Assembly (NCBI GenBank): GCA_046328225.1
Contig: JAXLWZ010000004.1
Span: 1-64,000, forward strand
DNA: 64,000 nucleotides
Reading direction: 5' to 3'
Source: Amarobacillus sp046328225
GTDB taxonomy: Bacteria > Chloroflexota > Dehalococcoidia > Tepidiformales > Tepidiformaceae
Positions 27,368 through 36,004 of this stretch are shown one piece after another (the stretch's first letter is position 1; every line of letters starts with the position of its first letter). A program made the translations under genes and the position numbers. The notes beneath the pieces were generated by a model that made no database searches, was not told where the DNA came from, and saw only the letters and a program-made list of their open reading frames with translations.

Positions 27368-29347
27368 TCAGGCGTCGTCGAGCCCGAGCCCGCGGAGGAA
27401 GGCGGCGTTGTCCGGTTCGCGGCCAAGGAAGCCGCGCACGAGCGCGTCGCCGTCCAGCGTCCCGCCGCGTTCGAGGATCGCCTCGCGGTACGCCTTCCCC
27501 GTCGCGCGGTCGAGCGGCCCGGCCGCTTCGAAGCGCGTGTACATGTCGTCGCCGAACACGTGCGACCAGAGGTAGCCGTAGTACCCGGCGTCGTAGCCGA
27601 ACAGGTGCCCGAAGCCCGACTGGAAGTGCGTGCCCTCCGGGAACGGGAATCCCGTGACGGGGTGCAGCTGCCGCGCCGTGGCCGTGCTGTCGCCATCGAA
27701 CCCCGGCGAGTGGTAGGCGAAGTCCAGCATCGCGAAGTAGAGCTGCCGCAGGTAGAACACCCCGGAGTTGAGGTTCTTCGCCGCCACCATCGCTTCGAGC
27801 AGCGGCTTTGGCAACGGTTCGCCCGTCGCGTGGTGGCGTGCGAACCCCGCCAGCACCTCCGGCTCCCAGCACCAGTGCTCCAGCATCTGCGAAGGCGCCT
27901 CGACGAAGTCCCGCTCCGTCGCCGTGCCGCTGAACCGCGCCCGCTCCGCCCGGGTCAGCGTCTGGTGGAGGATGTGCCCGAACTCGTGGAAGAGCGTCAC
28001 TACCTCCGAATGCCGCAGCAGCGACGGGCTCCCCGCGCCGGGCTTCGTGAAGTTCGCGACGATGGCGCTCACGGGCCGCTGATACGCGCCGTCCGCGAGC
28101 CGCCGCCCCCGCCGCAGCGTGAACGCGGCCGCATGGCTGTACTTGTTCGCCCGCGGAAAGAGGTCCATATAGAAGCGCGCGAACGGCTCCGTCCCATCCG
28201 CGTCGAAGACGTCGTAGGCGTGCACATCGGGGTGCCAGCGCGGCGCGCCCGGCGCCGGGACATACCGCAGCCCGAACATCGCCTGCGTCACCGCGAACAG
28301 CCCTTCGAGGCACGCCTCCAGCGGGAAGTACTGCGCGACCTCGAATTCATCCACCGCGTAGCGCGTCCGCATCTGGCGGTTGTGGTAGAAGCGCCAGTCC
28401 CATTGCCGCAGATCCGCGCTCCCCGTGTGCTCGCGCTTCGCCTCGGCCAGGGCCGCGAAGTCGTGCCCGGCCTTCCCATCGAGCCGCGGCTTCAGGCCCG
28501 CGAGGAAGCCATCGACCGTCCCCCGTTCCTTCGCCATCCGGTCCTCGACCACGTACGCCGCCCACGAGTCGTACCCGAGGAGCCCCGCCGCCTCCGCGCG
28601 CAGCCGCAGCGCTTCTTCCAGCCGCCCGATGTTCGCCTCGCCACCCTTGCGCTGGTCCTTCAGGAACAGCTCCCGCCGCAGCCCCTCGTTCTCCGCGTTC
28701 GAAAGGAAGGGGAACAGCTCGGGGTAATCGAGCGACACGCGATACTTCGTCTCGCCGCCATCCTCGACCGTGCGCAAGCCCTGGATGTACGCCTCCGGCA
28801 GCCCGGCGAGGTCGCCGCGAGCCACCACGATGGCGTCATCCCAGTCCGCGATCGCGTTCCGGAACTCGACATCGAGGCCGACCAGGCGATCGAAGATGTC
28901 GCGCACGCGCATGCGCTCCTCCGCCGGGAGCTCGAAGCCCATCCGCCGGTAGTCGCGCAGCTCGCGTTCGAGCAGGCGCGCGTCCTCGCCCGTGAGCGCC
29001 GCCGCCTCCGGTGTCGCCGCGAACGCCCGCACGGCCTCGTACAGGTCCTCGCGGAAGCCGAGCGCGACCATGTACCGGTCGAGCTCCTGGTCCCACTCCC
29101 GAGCGCGTTCGCGCAGCGCGTCATCCGGCGAAACGTGCGCCATGAACGCGAACGTCCCCGACGCCCGCGACACCGAGTCCGCCGCGTCCTCCAGCGCCAG
29201 CATCGTGTTCACGAACGTCCGCTCGCCGTCGGGCACCGCCACGATCGTCTCGATGGCGGCATCGCACGCCTCCCGCGCGCCCCGGCAGGCATGCGCGATG
29301 TCTTCGGGCGTGAGCGTTGGGAACGGTGCGAGGTCGAGGTCCGTCAT
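27368..29347 (-). CDS. M3-family zinc oligopeptidase
   Basis: This 659-residue cytoplasmic metallopeptidase is related to thimet oligopeptidase and dipeptidyl carboxypeptidase. The zinc site is LFHEFGHILHQ (about residues 452-461), followed by DFVEAPSQMLEHW, whose Glu is the third ligand. A long helical N-terminal half forms the channel roof. It trims short peptides rather than proteins. On the minus strand TAGGCT ends 7 nt before the ATG. It starts divergently from the YchF-like gene, 77 bp apart. Confidence 0.93.
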   Translation of the reverse strand: MTDLDLAPFPTLTPEDIAHACRGAREACDAAIETIVAVPDGERTFVNTMLALEDAADSVSRASGTFAFMAHVSPDDALRERAREWDQELDRYMVALGFREDLYEAVRAFAATPEAAALTGEDARLLERELRDYRRMGFELPAEERMRVRDIFDRLVGLDVEFRNAIADWDDAIVVARGDLAGLPEAYIQGLRTVEDGGETKYRVSLDYPELFPFLSNAENEGLRRELFLKDQRKGGEANIGRLEEALRLRAEAAGLLGYDSWAAYVVEDRMAKERGTVDGFLAGLKPRLDGKAGHDFAALAEAKREHTGSADLRQWDWRFYHNRQMRTRYAVDEFEVAQYFPLEACLEGLFAVTQAMFGLRYVPAPGAPRWHPDVHAYDVFDADGTEPFARFYMDLFPRANKYSHAAAFTLRRGRRLADGAYQRPVSAIVANFTKPGAGSPSLLRHSEVVTLFHEFGHILHQTLTRAERARFSGTATERDFVEAPSQMLEHWCWEPEVLAGFARHHATGEPLPKPLLEAMVAAKNLNSGVFYLRQLYFAMLDFAYHSPGFDGDSTATARQLHPVTGFPFPEGTHFQSGFGHLFGYDAGYYGYLWSHVFGDDMYTRFEAAGPLDRATGKAYREAILERGGTLDGDALVRGFLGREPDNAAFLRGLGLDDA

Positions 29348-29354
29348 GCCCTCG

Positions 29355-29360
29355 AGCCTA
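29355..29360 (-). promoter_or_regulatory. -10 hexamer TAGGCT for the M3 peptidase gene
   Basis: On the minus strand TAGGCT ends 7 nt before the ATG. This predicts a nearly leaderless transcript. Confidence 0.45.
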
Positions 29361-29412
29361 CGCCCCCGCGTCCTCCTATCCCAGCGCGCTCGCGCCTCGC
29401 CCGCCCGCTTCG

Positions 29413-29418
29413 TACGCT
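29413..29418 (+). promoter_or_regulatory. -10 hexamer TACGCT, start codon 6 nt downstream
   Basis: TACGCT ends 6 nt before ATG 29425, and there is no Shine-Dalgarno. This is a predicted leaderless promoter. Confidence 0.55.
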
Positions 29419-29424
29419 GGGTCC

Positions 29425-30522
29425 ATGCAACTCGGGATCATTGGCCTCGCGCGTGCGGGGAAAACGACGGTCTTCAATGCCGTCACACGCGGCAGCGCCC
29501 AGGTCGGCGCCTACAGCTCCAGCGCCCAGCCCAACGTCGGCGTCGTCAACGTCCCCGACGACCGCGTCGACCGCCTTGCCCAGATCTACAAGCCGAAGAA
29601 GACGACGTACGCCACCATCCAGTACGTCGACTTTCCCGCCGCCGGCGAATCCTTCGGCAAGGGCGAAGGCCCCGCGGGCAAGCTCATCCAGGACATCGCC
29701 CGCACCGACGCCCTCATCCATGTCGTGCGCGGCTTCGAGGACGAGACCGTCCCCCACCCCGAGGTCACCGTCGATCCCCATCGCGACATCGTCACGATGG
29801 ACCTCGAACTCGCCTTCGCCGACCTCGCCATCATCGAGCGCCGCATCCAGCGCATCGATGCCGAGATGCGCAGCATCAAAGCCGGCGAACGCGACCTCCT
29901 CCAGCGCACCCGCGACCTTCTCGTTCGCCTGAAGGTGGGGCTGGAGGACGACCTGCCCATTCGCGCCCAGGGCGTCAGCGACGAGGACCAGAAGCTGCTC
30001 GAAGGCACGCAGTTCCTCACCGCCAAGCCGCTCCTGCTCGTCATCAACATCGGCGAGACCGACCTCGCCCGCCGGGCCGACATCGAAACCGAGTACCGCG
30101 CCCGCTACCAGGCGCCGGGCCGGGATGTGGCTGTCTTCTCCGGCAAGTTCGAAATGGACCTGAACGAGCTGAGCGAAGAGGACGCCGCCGAGTTCCGCGC
30201 CTCAGCCGGCGTGACCGAAAGCGGCATGGCCAGCGCCATCCGCATGAGCTACGGCCTCCTCGGCCTCATCAGCTTCCTCACGGCCGGGCACGATGAGTGC
30301 CGCGCGTGGACGGTCGAGCGCGGCGCGAGCGCCCCCGAGGCCGCCGGCAAGATCCATAGCGACCTGCGCCGCGGCTTCATTCGCGCCGAAGTCATCAAGT
30401 TCGAGGACCTCGTCGCCGCCGGGAGCGAGGCCGAGGCGCGAAAGAAGGGTGTCCTTCGCACCGAAGGAAAGCAGTACATCGTCCACGACGGGGACATCCT
30501 CAACATCCTGTTCAATGTCTGA
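29425..30522 (+). CDS. YchF/Obg-family P-loop NTPase (divergent)
   Basis: This 365-residue protein has an N-terminal G domain and a C-terminal TGS-like domain (about 280-365, ending YIVHDGDILNILFNV). The P-loop is GLARAGKTT where YchF has GLPNVGKST, and the G3 region reads DFPAAGES instead of DIAGL. The base-recognition motif is NIGE, matching the NxxE of YchF that selects ATP. A helical insert (about 115-160) is kept. YchF binds ribosomes and proteasome-like partners and is redox regulated; this divergent form may be a paralogue. Its downstream neighbour is a peptide transporter operon with its own promoter. Confidence 0.87.
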   Translation: MQLGIIGLARAGKTTVFNAVTRGSAQVGAYSSSAQPNVGVVNVPDDRVDRLAQIYKPKKTTYATIQYVDFPAAGESFGKGEGPAGKLIQDIARTDALIHVVRGFEDETVPHPEVTVDPHRDIVTMDLELAFADLAIIERRIQRIDAEMRSIKAGERDLLQRTRDLLVRLKVGLEDDLPIRAQGVSDEDQKLLEGTQFLTAKPLLLVINIGETDLARRADIETEYRARYQAPGRDVAVFSGKFEMDLNELSEEDAAEFRASAGVTESGMASAIRMSYGLLGLISFLTAGHDECRAWTVERGASAPEAAGKIHSDLRRGFIRAEVIKFEDLVAAGSEAEARKKGVLRTEGKQYIVHDGDILNILFNV

Positions 30523-30576
30523 GCGAAAACAGACGATTTGGATAGACTTTCCCGCGTGAACTGTTGGTGCTCATGT

Positions 30577-30626
30577 CATTATTCGATATGCGAGGATTGA
30601 TTCCGCAATAGCCCGCACGAATAATG
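30577..30626 (+). promoter_or_regulatory. Promoter with perfect 9-bp inverted repeat ahead of the ABC importer
   Basis: -35 TTGATT (30597-30602), a 17-bp spacer and -10 AATAAT (30620-30625) form a good sigma-70-type promoter in an unusually AT-rich stretch. CATTATTCG (30577-30585) and CGAATAATG (30618-30626) are exact complements that flank the -35, and the right arm covers the -10. This is the layout of a repressor operator. Confidence 0.7.
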
Positions 30627-30677
30627 CCCGACCCAGAGGGGCGCCGCGTCCCGGCCCCCCGAGGGGGATCCCCGCGC

Positions 30678-31625
30678 ATGTCGCAGTACATCGCCAAGCG
30701 GCTGATGCTCGCCGCCGGCGTCCTCTTCATCATCTCCATCGCCGTCTTCACCGCTGTCCGCCTCCAGCCCGGCGATGTCTGCAAAATCGTCCTCGCCACC
30801 CCCGACGCCGATGAGCAGCAGTGCCGCGCCATCCGTGATGAGCTCGGCCTCGATGAGCCCGCCGCCGTCCAGTACGTGCGCTACATGGGCGGCCTCTTCG
30901 TCGGCGATTGGGGCCGTGGCTACATCTCACGGCGCGATGTCCGCACCGAAATCACCGAGCGCATCCCCCTCACCATCGAACTCACGCTGCTTTCGACCGC
31001 GTTCGCGCTGCTCATCGCCATCCCCATCGGAGTTATCTCCGCCGTCCGCCAGGATGGCTGGCTCGATTACACCCTCCGGCTGCTCACCATCGGCTGGCTC
31101 AGCATCCCCGGCTTTTGGCTCGGCACGATGCTCGTCATCTTCCCCGCGAAGTGGTGGGGCTACAGCCCGCCCGTGGGCTACACCGAGTTCTGGCACGACC
31201 CCCTGAAGAACCTCGAACAGCTCTATCTGCCCGCGTTCGCTCTCGGCCTCGGGCTCAGCGCCAGCCTCGCGCGCGTCACCCGTTCCGCGATGCTCGAAGT
31301 CCTCCGCCAGGATTTCGTGCGCACGGCGCGTGCGAAGGGGCTCTCCGAACGGCTTGTGGTCGTTCGCCACGGCCTCAAGAACGCGATGATCCCCGTGGTA
31401 ACCCTCTTCGGGCTGCAGTTCGGCGTCCTCCTCGGCGGCACCGTCGTCCTCGAATCGATCTTCGCCCTGCCCGGCCTCGGAACGCTCATCCTCGGCGCCG
31501 TCCTCAGCAAGGATTACCCGCAGGTCCAGGGCGTGGTCCTCTTCTTCGCCGCGGTGCTCGTCACCATCAACCTGCTCGTCGATATCAGCTACGCGTGGTT
31601 CGACCCGCGCATCCGGTACGCCTGA
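30678..31625 (+). CDS. ABC transporter permease, peptide/nickel (DppB-like)
   Basis: This integral membrane permease (315 residues) has about six helices. The BPD_transp_1 domain is visible, with the EAA-type motif for ATPase docking at MLEVLRQDFVRTARAKGLSERLVVVRHGLKNAMIPVVT. The first helix and extracytoplasmic loop (LQPGDVCKI...QYVRYMGGLFVGDWGRGY) are typical of the DppB/OppB branch. The start MSQYIAKR follows a GAGGGGG stretch; 5' leader from the predicted promoter is about 45 nt. Its TGA overlaps the ATG of the next gene (TGATG). Confidence 0.93.
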   Translation: MSQYIAKRLMLAAGVLFIISIAVFTAVRLQPGDVCKIVLATPDADEQQCRAIRDELGLDEPAAVQYVRYMGGLFVGDWGRGYISRRDVRTEITERIPLTIELTLLSTAFALLIAIPIGVISAVRQDGWLDYTLRLLTIGWLSIPGFWLGTMLVIFPAKWWGYSPPVGYTEFWHDPLKNLEQLYLPAFALGLGLSASLARVTRSAMLEVLRQDFVRTARAKGLSERLVVVRHGLKNAMIPVVTLFGLQFGVLLGGTVVLESIFALPGLGTLILGAVLSKDYPQVQGVVLFFAAVLVTINLLVDISYAWFDPRIRYA

Positions 31626-32539
31626 TGGCCTCCATCGCCGCCACCGAGCCCGCCATCACTTTCGGTCCGCGCCGCCCGAGCCGCGCGCGCGCCTTCGTGC
31701 GAATCTGCCGCGGCAAACCGATCGGTGTAGTCGCCGGGGCCATCTGCGTGCTGCTCGTGCTCGTCGCCCTCGGCGCGAATGAGCTCGCTCCCCACGCCCC
31801 CGAGGCGACCCGGTTCCCGCGCATGCACGCCCCCTCTCGTGCCTACCCCCTCGGCACCGACAACCTCTTCCGCGATATCTACAGCCGCATCCTCATTGGC
31901 AGCCGCATCTCGCTCGGCATCGGCTTCGGCGCGGTCGCCATGGGGACGGTCATGGGCACTCTGCTCGGGCTCGTGGCCGGCTACTACCGCGGCTGGGCCG
32001 ACATGATCGTCAGCCGCGCCCTCGAAGTCGTGCTTGGCTTCCCGCCGCTCGTGCTCGCGCTCTTCATCCTCTCCATCTTCAAGACCGACAAGGGGTTCAG
32101 CCTCCCGTCGTTCATCTGGATGAGCTTCGCCATCGGCCTCATCATCACGCCGACGACGGCCCGCATCGTGCGCGGATCGGTCCTGAGCATCCGCGCCCTC
32201 CAGTACATCGAAGCCGCGGAGTCGATGGGCGCCACGCCGTCGCGCATCATCCTTCGCCACGTCCTGCCGAACGTGATGGCGCCGATCATCGTCATCGCGA
32301 GCATCCAGATCGGGAACGCCATCCTCGCCGAGGCCGCCCTCAGCTTCATCGGCGTCGGCATCTCCGATGACAGCCACCCCAGCTGGGGAAAGATGCTCCA
32401 GGACACCCGTGCCCAGTGGCAGGCGGCCTGGTGGCTTTCGGTGATGCCCGGCGCCGCCATCAGCATCGCGGTGCTCTCCTTCAACCTCTTTGGCGATGCC
32501 CTGCGGGACATCCTCGACCCGCGTCTCCGCTCGTCCTGA
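31625..32539 (+). CDS. ABC transporter permease, peptide/nickel (DppC-like)
   Basis: This second permease of the importer (304 residues) overlaps the first by one base. It has a cytoplasmic N-terminus, a first helix (about 32-51), the DppC-type extracytoplasmic segment AYPLGTDNLFRDIYSRILIGSRISLGIG, then five further helices. The EAA loop is YIEAAESMGATPSRIILRHVLPNVMAPIIV. It should pair with the DppB-like subunit and an ATPase supplied from elsewhere, because no ATPase gene is in the operon. Confidence 0.93.
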   Translation: MASIAATEPAITFGPRRPSRARAFVRICRGKPIGVVAGAICVLLVLVALGANELAPHAPEATRFPRMHAPSRAYPLGTDNLFRDIYSRILIGSRISLGIGFGAVAMGTVMGTLLGLVAGYYRGWADMIVSRALEVVLGFPPLVLALFILSIFKTDKGFSLPSFIWMSFAIGLIITPTTARIVRGSVLSIRALQYIEAAESMGATPSRIILRHVLPNVMAPIIVIASIQIGNAILAEAALSFIGVGISDDSHPSWGKMLQDTRAQWQAAWWLSVMPGAAISIAVLSFNLFGDALRDILDPRLRSS

Positions 32540-32597
32540 GAGCCATTCGAACCCGGCCGCCTTCGCGACGGCCACCAGAAGAGGGGGAAATCCAGCC

Positions 32598-34304
32598 ATG
32601 ACGGACTCCACCAACTACTGGTCGCGACGGCGTTTCACCCGTCGCACCGCCCTCCGGGGCAGCGCACTTACCGCCGCCGGCGCTTCCGCCATCGCGCTCG
32701 TCGGCTGCGGTGACGATGACGACGGCGGCGGCGGCACCAACGGCGGCGGCCAGGTCCTGCTCCCCACCGCCGCCCCTTCGCCCACGACGGCGAAGCAGCC
32801 GAAGCCCGGCGGGTCGTTCGCCTTCCAGATGCCGAACATCCCCACCAACCTCGACCCCTACACCCAGACCTCGTTCCAGGCCGCCTATGTGCACGGCCTC
32901 GGCTTCTCCAAGCTCTATCGCTTCAAGGCCGGCACCCCCGAGATCGCTCCCGCGGACAACACCATGGAGACCGACCTCGCCGTGGCCATGCCCGAGCAGC
33001 CGGACCAGCTCACCTACACGATCAAGCTCAAGCCCGGCGTCAAGTTCCACAACGGTCGCGCCCTCACCTCCGAGGACATCCGCTACGCCTACGACCGCTA
33101 CCTCAACTACGAAAAGTCCGTCCACAAGACGGGCATGGGCTTCATCGACAAGATGGAGACACCCGACGCCCAGACCTTCAAGTTCACGACGAAGTTCCCC
33201 TACGCCGACACGGTGAACTACCTCGGCGGCAACCTGGGCGTCTGGATTTCGCCGAAAGAGCACGCCGAAGGCCCGGATGCGGCCACGAAGATGGTCGGCT
33301 CCGGCCCCTTCATGCTCACGGAGACCCAGACCGGCGTGAGCATGACCTTCAAGAAGTACGCCGACTACCACGACAAGCCCTACCCGTACTTCGACGAAGT
33401 GAAGGCGTTCGGCCCGACTGACGTCGCCAAGCGCGTCGCCGACTTCTCCGCGAAGTCCGTCGACCTCACCTGGCTCTTCCTCCCCGATCCGCGCGACCAG
33501 CTCAAGAAGAACCGGCCGGACGCCAAGTTCGAGGAGACCCAGGGCATCGGCGGCTACATCTACCTCCGCACCGACCAGCCGCCCTTCAACGACAAGCGCG
33601 TCCGCCAGGCCCTGAGCATGGGCATCAACCGCAAGGCCCTGCGCGAAGCCATCACCAAGGGCGAAGGTGTCCCGGACCAGCTGTACTTCGTCGGCTACCC
33701 CTTCGCCCGCCAGGTGAAGGACCTGCCGCAGGCGAAGTACTGGGACTTCAACCCCGCCGAGGCGAAGAAGCTGCTCGCGGCCGCCATCGGCGATGGCAAG
33801 ACGATCGACACCACCTGGAGCCACGCCGACGTCACCGCCTATGGCCAGGAGTACCTGGACACGGCCACCCTCACCCAGAACCAGCTGAAGGACATCGGGT
33901 TCAACATCAAGGACAACCCGCAGCCATACCTCACCCAGTACATCCCCACCACCTACCAGGGCAACTACGAAGGCATGGGCCACAGCCCGCGTGCCATCGC
34001 CTACTGGCTCGACTACGTCACCGAGCGCTTCACCATGAAGCCCAAGCGCGGCCGCATCAACCTCAGCTACGTCAACGATCCGAAGCTTGAGGCCCTGCTC
34101 GACAAGCAGCGCCAGCAGTTCAAGATGGAAGAACGCCTCCAGACGGTGAAGCAGATCGAGGAGCTCGTCGCCGAGGAGCAGTACGAGATCTACTTCAGCA
34201 CCGACACCCGCACCTACTTCTGGGATTCCTCCGTCCAGAACTACCGGCCCACGGCCTGGTTCCCCTACACCCACCTCATGAAGGCCTGGCGCGACAAAGC
34301 CTGA
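32598..34304 (+). CDS. ABC transporter substrate-binding lipoprotein, family 5
   Basis: This extracytoplasmic peptide-type binding protein (568 residues) has a twin-arginine-like, lipoprotein signal (SRRRFTRRTALRGSALTAAG..., lipobox ALVGC). A flexible Gly/Pro linker precedes the SBP_bac_5 domain: YTIKLKPGVKFHNGRALTSEDIRYAYDR and VRQALSMGINRKALREAI are signature segments. It delivers a ligand, probably oligopeptide-like, to the two permeases. GAGGGGG lies about 11 nt before the ATG. It is the last gene of a three-gene operon closed by the hairpin at 34339. Confidence 0.93.
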   Translation: MTDSTNYWSRRRFTRRTALRGSALTAAGASAIALVGCGDDDDGGGGTNGGGQVLLPTAAPSPTTAKQPKPGGSFAFQMPNIPTNLDPYTQTSFQAAYVHGLGFSKLYRFKAGTPEIAPADNTMETDLAVAMPEQPDQLTYTIKLKPGVKFHNGRALTSEDIRYAYDRYLNYEKSVHKTGMGFIDKMETPDAQTFKFTTKFPYADTVNYLGGNLGVWISPKEHAEGPDAATKMVGSGPFMLTETQTGVSMTFKKYADYHDKPYPYFDEVKAFGPTDVAKRVADFSAKSVDLTWLFLPDPRDQLKKNRPDAKFEETQGIGGYIYLRTDQPPFNDKRVRQALSMGINRKALREAITKGEGVPDQLYFVGYPFARQVKDLPQAKYWDFNPAEAKKLLAAAIGDGKTIDTTWSHADVTAYGQEYLDTATLTQNQLKDIGFNIKDNPQPYLTQYIPTTYQGNYEGMGHSPRAIAYWLDYVTERFTMKPKRGRINLSYVNDPKLEALLDKQRQQFKMEERLQTVKQIEELVAEEQYEIYFSTDTRTYFWDSSVQNYRPTAWFPYTHLMKAWRDKA

Positions 34305-34338
34305 CCCTCACCCTCTCGTCCCCCCAAACACAACACAA

Positions 34339-34363
34339 AAGGGGCGCCCACAGGGCGCCCCTT
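34339..34363. terminator. 11-bp hairpin between convergent ABC operon and purA
   Basis: AAGGGGCGCCC (34339-34349) pairs perfectly with GGGCGCCCCTT (34353-34363) around a 3-nt loop. A-rich sequence precedes it and T-containing sequence follows, so it can work in both directions. Confidence 0.88.
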
Positions 34364-34373
34364 CACCGTTCCC

Positions 34374-34401
34374 GTTTCTCTTTCCTCTATTCTCTTATCT
34401 C
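34374..34401 (-). repeat. Degenerate tandem heptamer array beside the purA stop
   Basis: The units are GTTTCTC, TTTCCTC, TATTCTC and TTATCTC. On the minus strand it follows directly from the purA TAG and includes a further TAA and TAG before the hairpin, covering two of three frames. Confidence 0.75.
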
Positions 34402-35705
34402 TAAAAGATCGGATTGACGATGATCGCCTGCTCCCGCGATGGCCCCACCGAGATGAGGTCGACCGGGCACTCCAGCAGCTGCTCCACGCGGCGGATGAAC
34501 GCCTGCGCCGCCTTCGGCAGGTCGTCGAAGTTCCGCACCTCGCTCGTCGCGTCCGTCCAGCCCGGCATCTCCTCGTAGATCGGCCGCACCCGTTCCAGCA
34601 CCGATTGCCGCGCCGGCAGCGTGTCCACGACCTTGCCATCGAGCTCGTACCCGGTGCAGATCTTGATGGTCTCGAGCCCGTCGAGCACGTCGAGCCGCGT
34701 GAGCGCGAGCGCCGACAGCCCGTTGAAGCGCACGCTGTAGCGCGACGACACGGCATCGAGCCACCCGATGCGACGGGGGCGCCCCGTCGTCGTGCCGTAC
34801 TCGCCGCGGCCGAACTCCTTGCCGTGGTCGCGCAGCCGGTCGGCGATGCCGTCGAACAGCTCCGTCGGGAACGGCCCGTTGCCCACCCGCGTCGAGTAGC
34901 TCTTGAACACGCCCACCACGCGCTGGATGGCCGTCGGCCCGATACCGACGCCGAGGCCCGCGCCCGAGCTGCTCGAGCTCGGCACGCTCGAGGTCACGTA
35001 TGGGTACGTCCCGTGGTCGAGGTCCAGCAGCGAACCCTGCGCCCCTTCGAGGAGCACGGTATCGCCGCGCCGGTGCGCATCCAGCACCACAGCCTGCGCA
35101 TCGCCCACGTACGGCGCGAGCCGCTGCCCGAGCTGGTGGTACTTCTCGATGCACTCGCTCATGTCGATCGGCTCGCCGCCGTAGACCCCGGTGATGACGC
35201 GGTTCTGGTATTCGAGCGCCGTCTCCACGCGCGGGTTGAGGTCCTCCGGGCGAAGCAGGTCGGCGACGCGAATGCCCCGCCGCGCGACTTTGTCCACGAA
35301 GCACGGGCCGACACCCTTGCCCGTCGTCCCGATGGCCGCGTCGCCGCGCATCGCCTCGTCCAGCCGGTCGAGCTCCTTGTGCCAGGGCATGATCACCTGC
35401 GCGCGGTCGCTGACGACCAGGCGGCTCGTATCGATGCCCTTCTCCTGGAGGTTCGTGATCTCGTCGAGGAGCACTTCGGGGTCCACGGCCACGCCGTTCC
35501 CGATGACGCACGTCTTGTCCGGGTAGAAGATACCGGCCGGCACGAGGTGGAGCTTGAACTCCCCCCGTTCGTTCACGATGGTGTGCCCCGCGTTATTTCC
35601 CGCGGAATACCGGGCGACCACACGAGCCTTGCGCGCCAGCAGGTCGACGATGCGGCCTTTGCCTTCGTCGCCCCACTGCCCGCCGACAACGACGACGATA
35701 GGCAT
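34401..35705 (-). CDS. purA: Adenylosuccinate synthetase
   Basis: This enzyme joins IMP and aspartate using GTP, the first step from IMP to AMP (434 residues, normal length). The P-loop-like GQWGDEGKG (residues 9-17, catalytic Asp13), NNAGHT with catalytic His41, TTGKGVGP, the IMP-binding SSSSSGAGLGVGIGP and the C-terminal SVGPSREQAIIVNPIF are present. The start MPIVVVVGG follows GAGAAG by 6 nt. purB is not nearby, but purE and purK are in the same window at 59-60.6 kb. Confidence 0.97.
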   Translation of the reverse strand: MPIVVVVGGQWGDEGKGRIVDLLARKARVVARYSAGNNAGHTIVNERGEFKLHLVPAGIFYPDKTCVIGNGVAVDPEVLLDEITNLQEKGIDTSRLVVSDRAQVIMPWHKELDRLDEAMRGDAAIGTTGKGVGPCFVDKVARRGIRVADLLRPEDLNPRVETALEYQNRVITGVYGGEPIDMSECIEKYHQLGQRLAPYVGDAQAVVLDAHRRGDTVLLEGAQGSLLDLDHGTYPYVTSSVPSSSSSGAGLGVGIGPTAIQRVVGVFKSYSTRVGNGPFPTELFDGIADRLRDHGKEFGRGEYGTTTGRPRRIGWLDAVSSRYSVRFNGLSALALTRLDVLDGLETIKICTGYELDGKVVDTLPARQSVLERVRPIYEEMPGWTDATSEVRNFDDLPKAAQAFIRRVEQLLECPVDLISVGPSREQAIIVNPIF

Positions 35706-35788
35706 TGCGAACTTCTCTTTCCGCCGGTGCCCCGATTCGGCCCGGGCGCACGGACGGGCCACCCGTCTGGGAGGCCCGTTAAGCAACT

Positions 35789-35986
35789 CTACACCAGAGC
35801 GCCGATACCGGAAATCCGCGTGGCACTTCTGTTCCTATCCTCCGGCGCGCTGCCCGCGGCGGGCGGCGAAGGCTCCTCCGGGCGTGCGGCCTCCGCGCCG
35901 GGCGCCTGCAAAGGCCGCGACGTCACCGCTGTCGCCGGCGTGCGAGGCGCCGCGAACACGTCGTCGTCATCGAGCGCGAACGGCAT
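35789..35986 (-). CDS. Small acidic/Pro-rich hypothetical protein
   Basis: This 65-residue protein is not recognised. The start is supported by a perfect AAGGAGG 6 nt upstream, better than most genes here. The N-terminus is acidic (MPFALDDDDVF); the rest is Ala/Pro-rich and probably disordered. It follows the VOC gene by 18 bp on the same strand, so the two are probably co-transcribed. It has no membrane segment or cysteine. Confidence 0.65.
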   Translation of the reverse strand: MPFALDDDDVFAAPRTPATAVTSRPLQAPGAEAARPEEPSPPAAGSAPEDRNRSATRISGIGALV

Positions 35987-36004
35987 CGGACGCCTCCTTC
36001 GCCA

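Noticed and set aside
27560..29932. 790-codon plus-strand frame over the M3 peptidase and part of the YchF-like gene
   Set aside because: It is antisense and out of frame to two recognised genes, with a low-complexity product.
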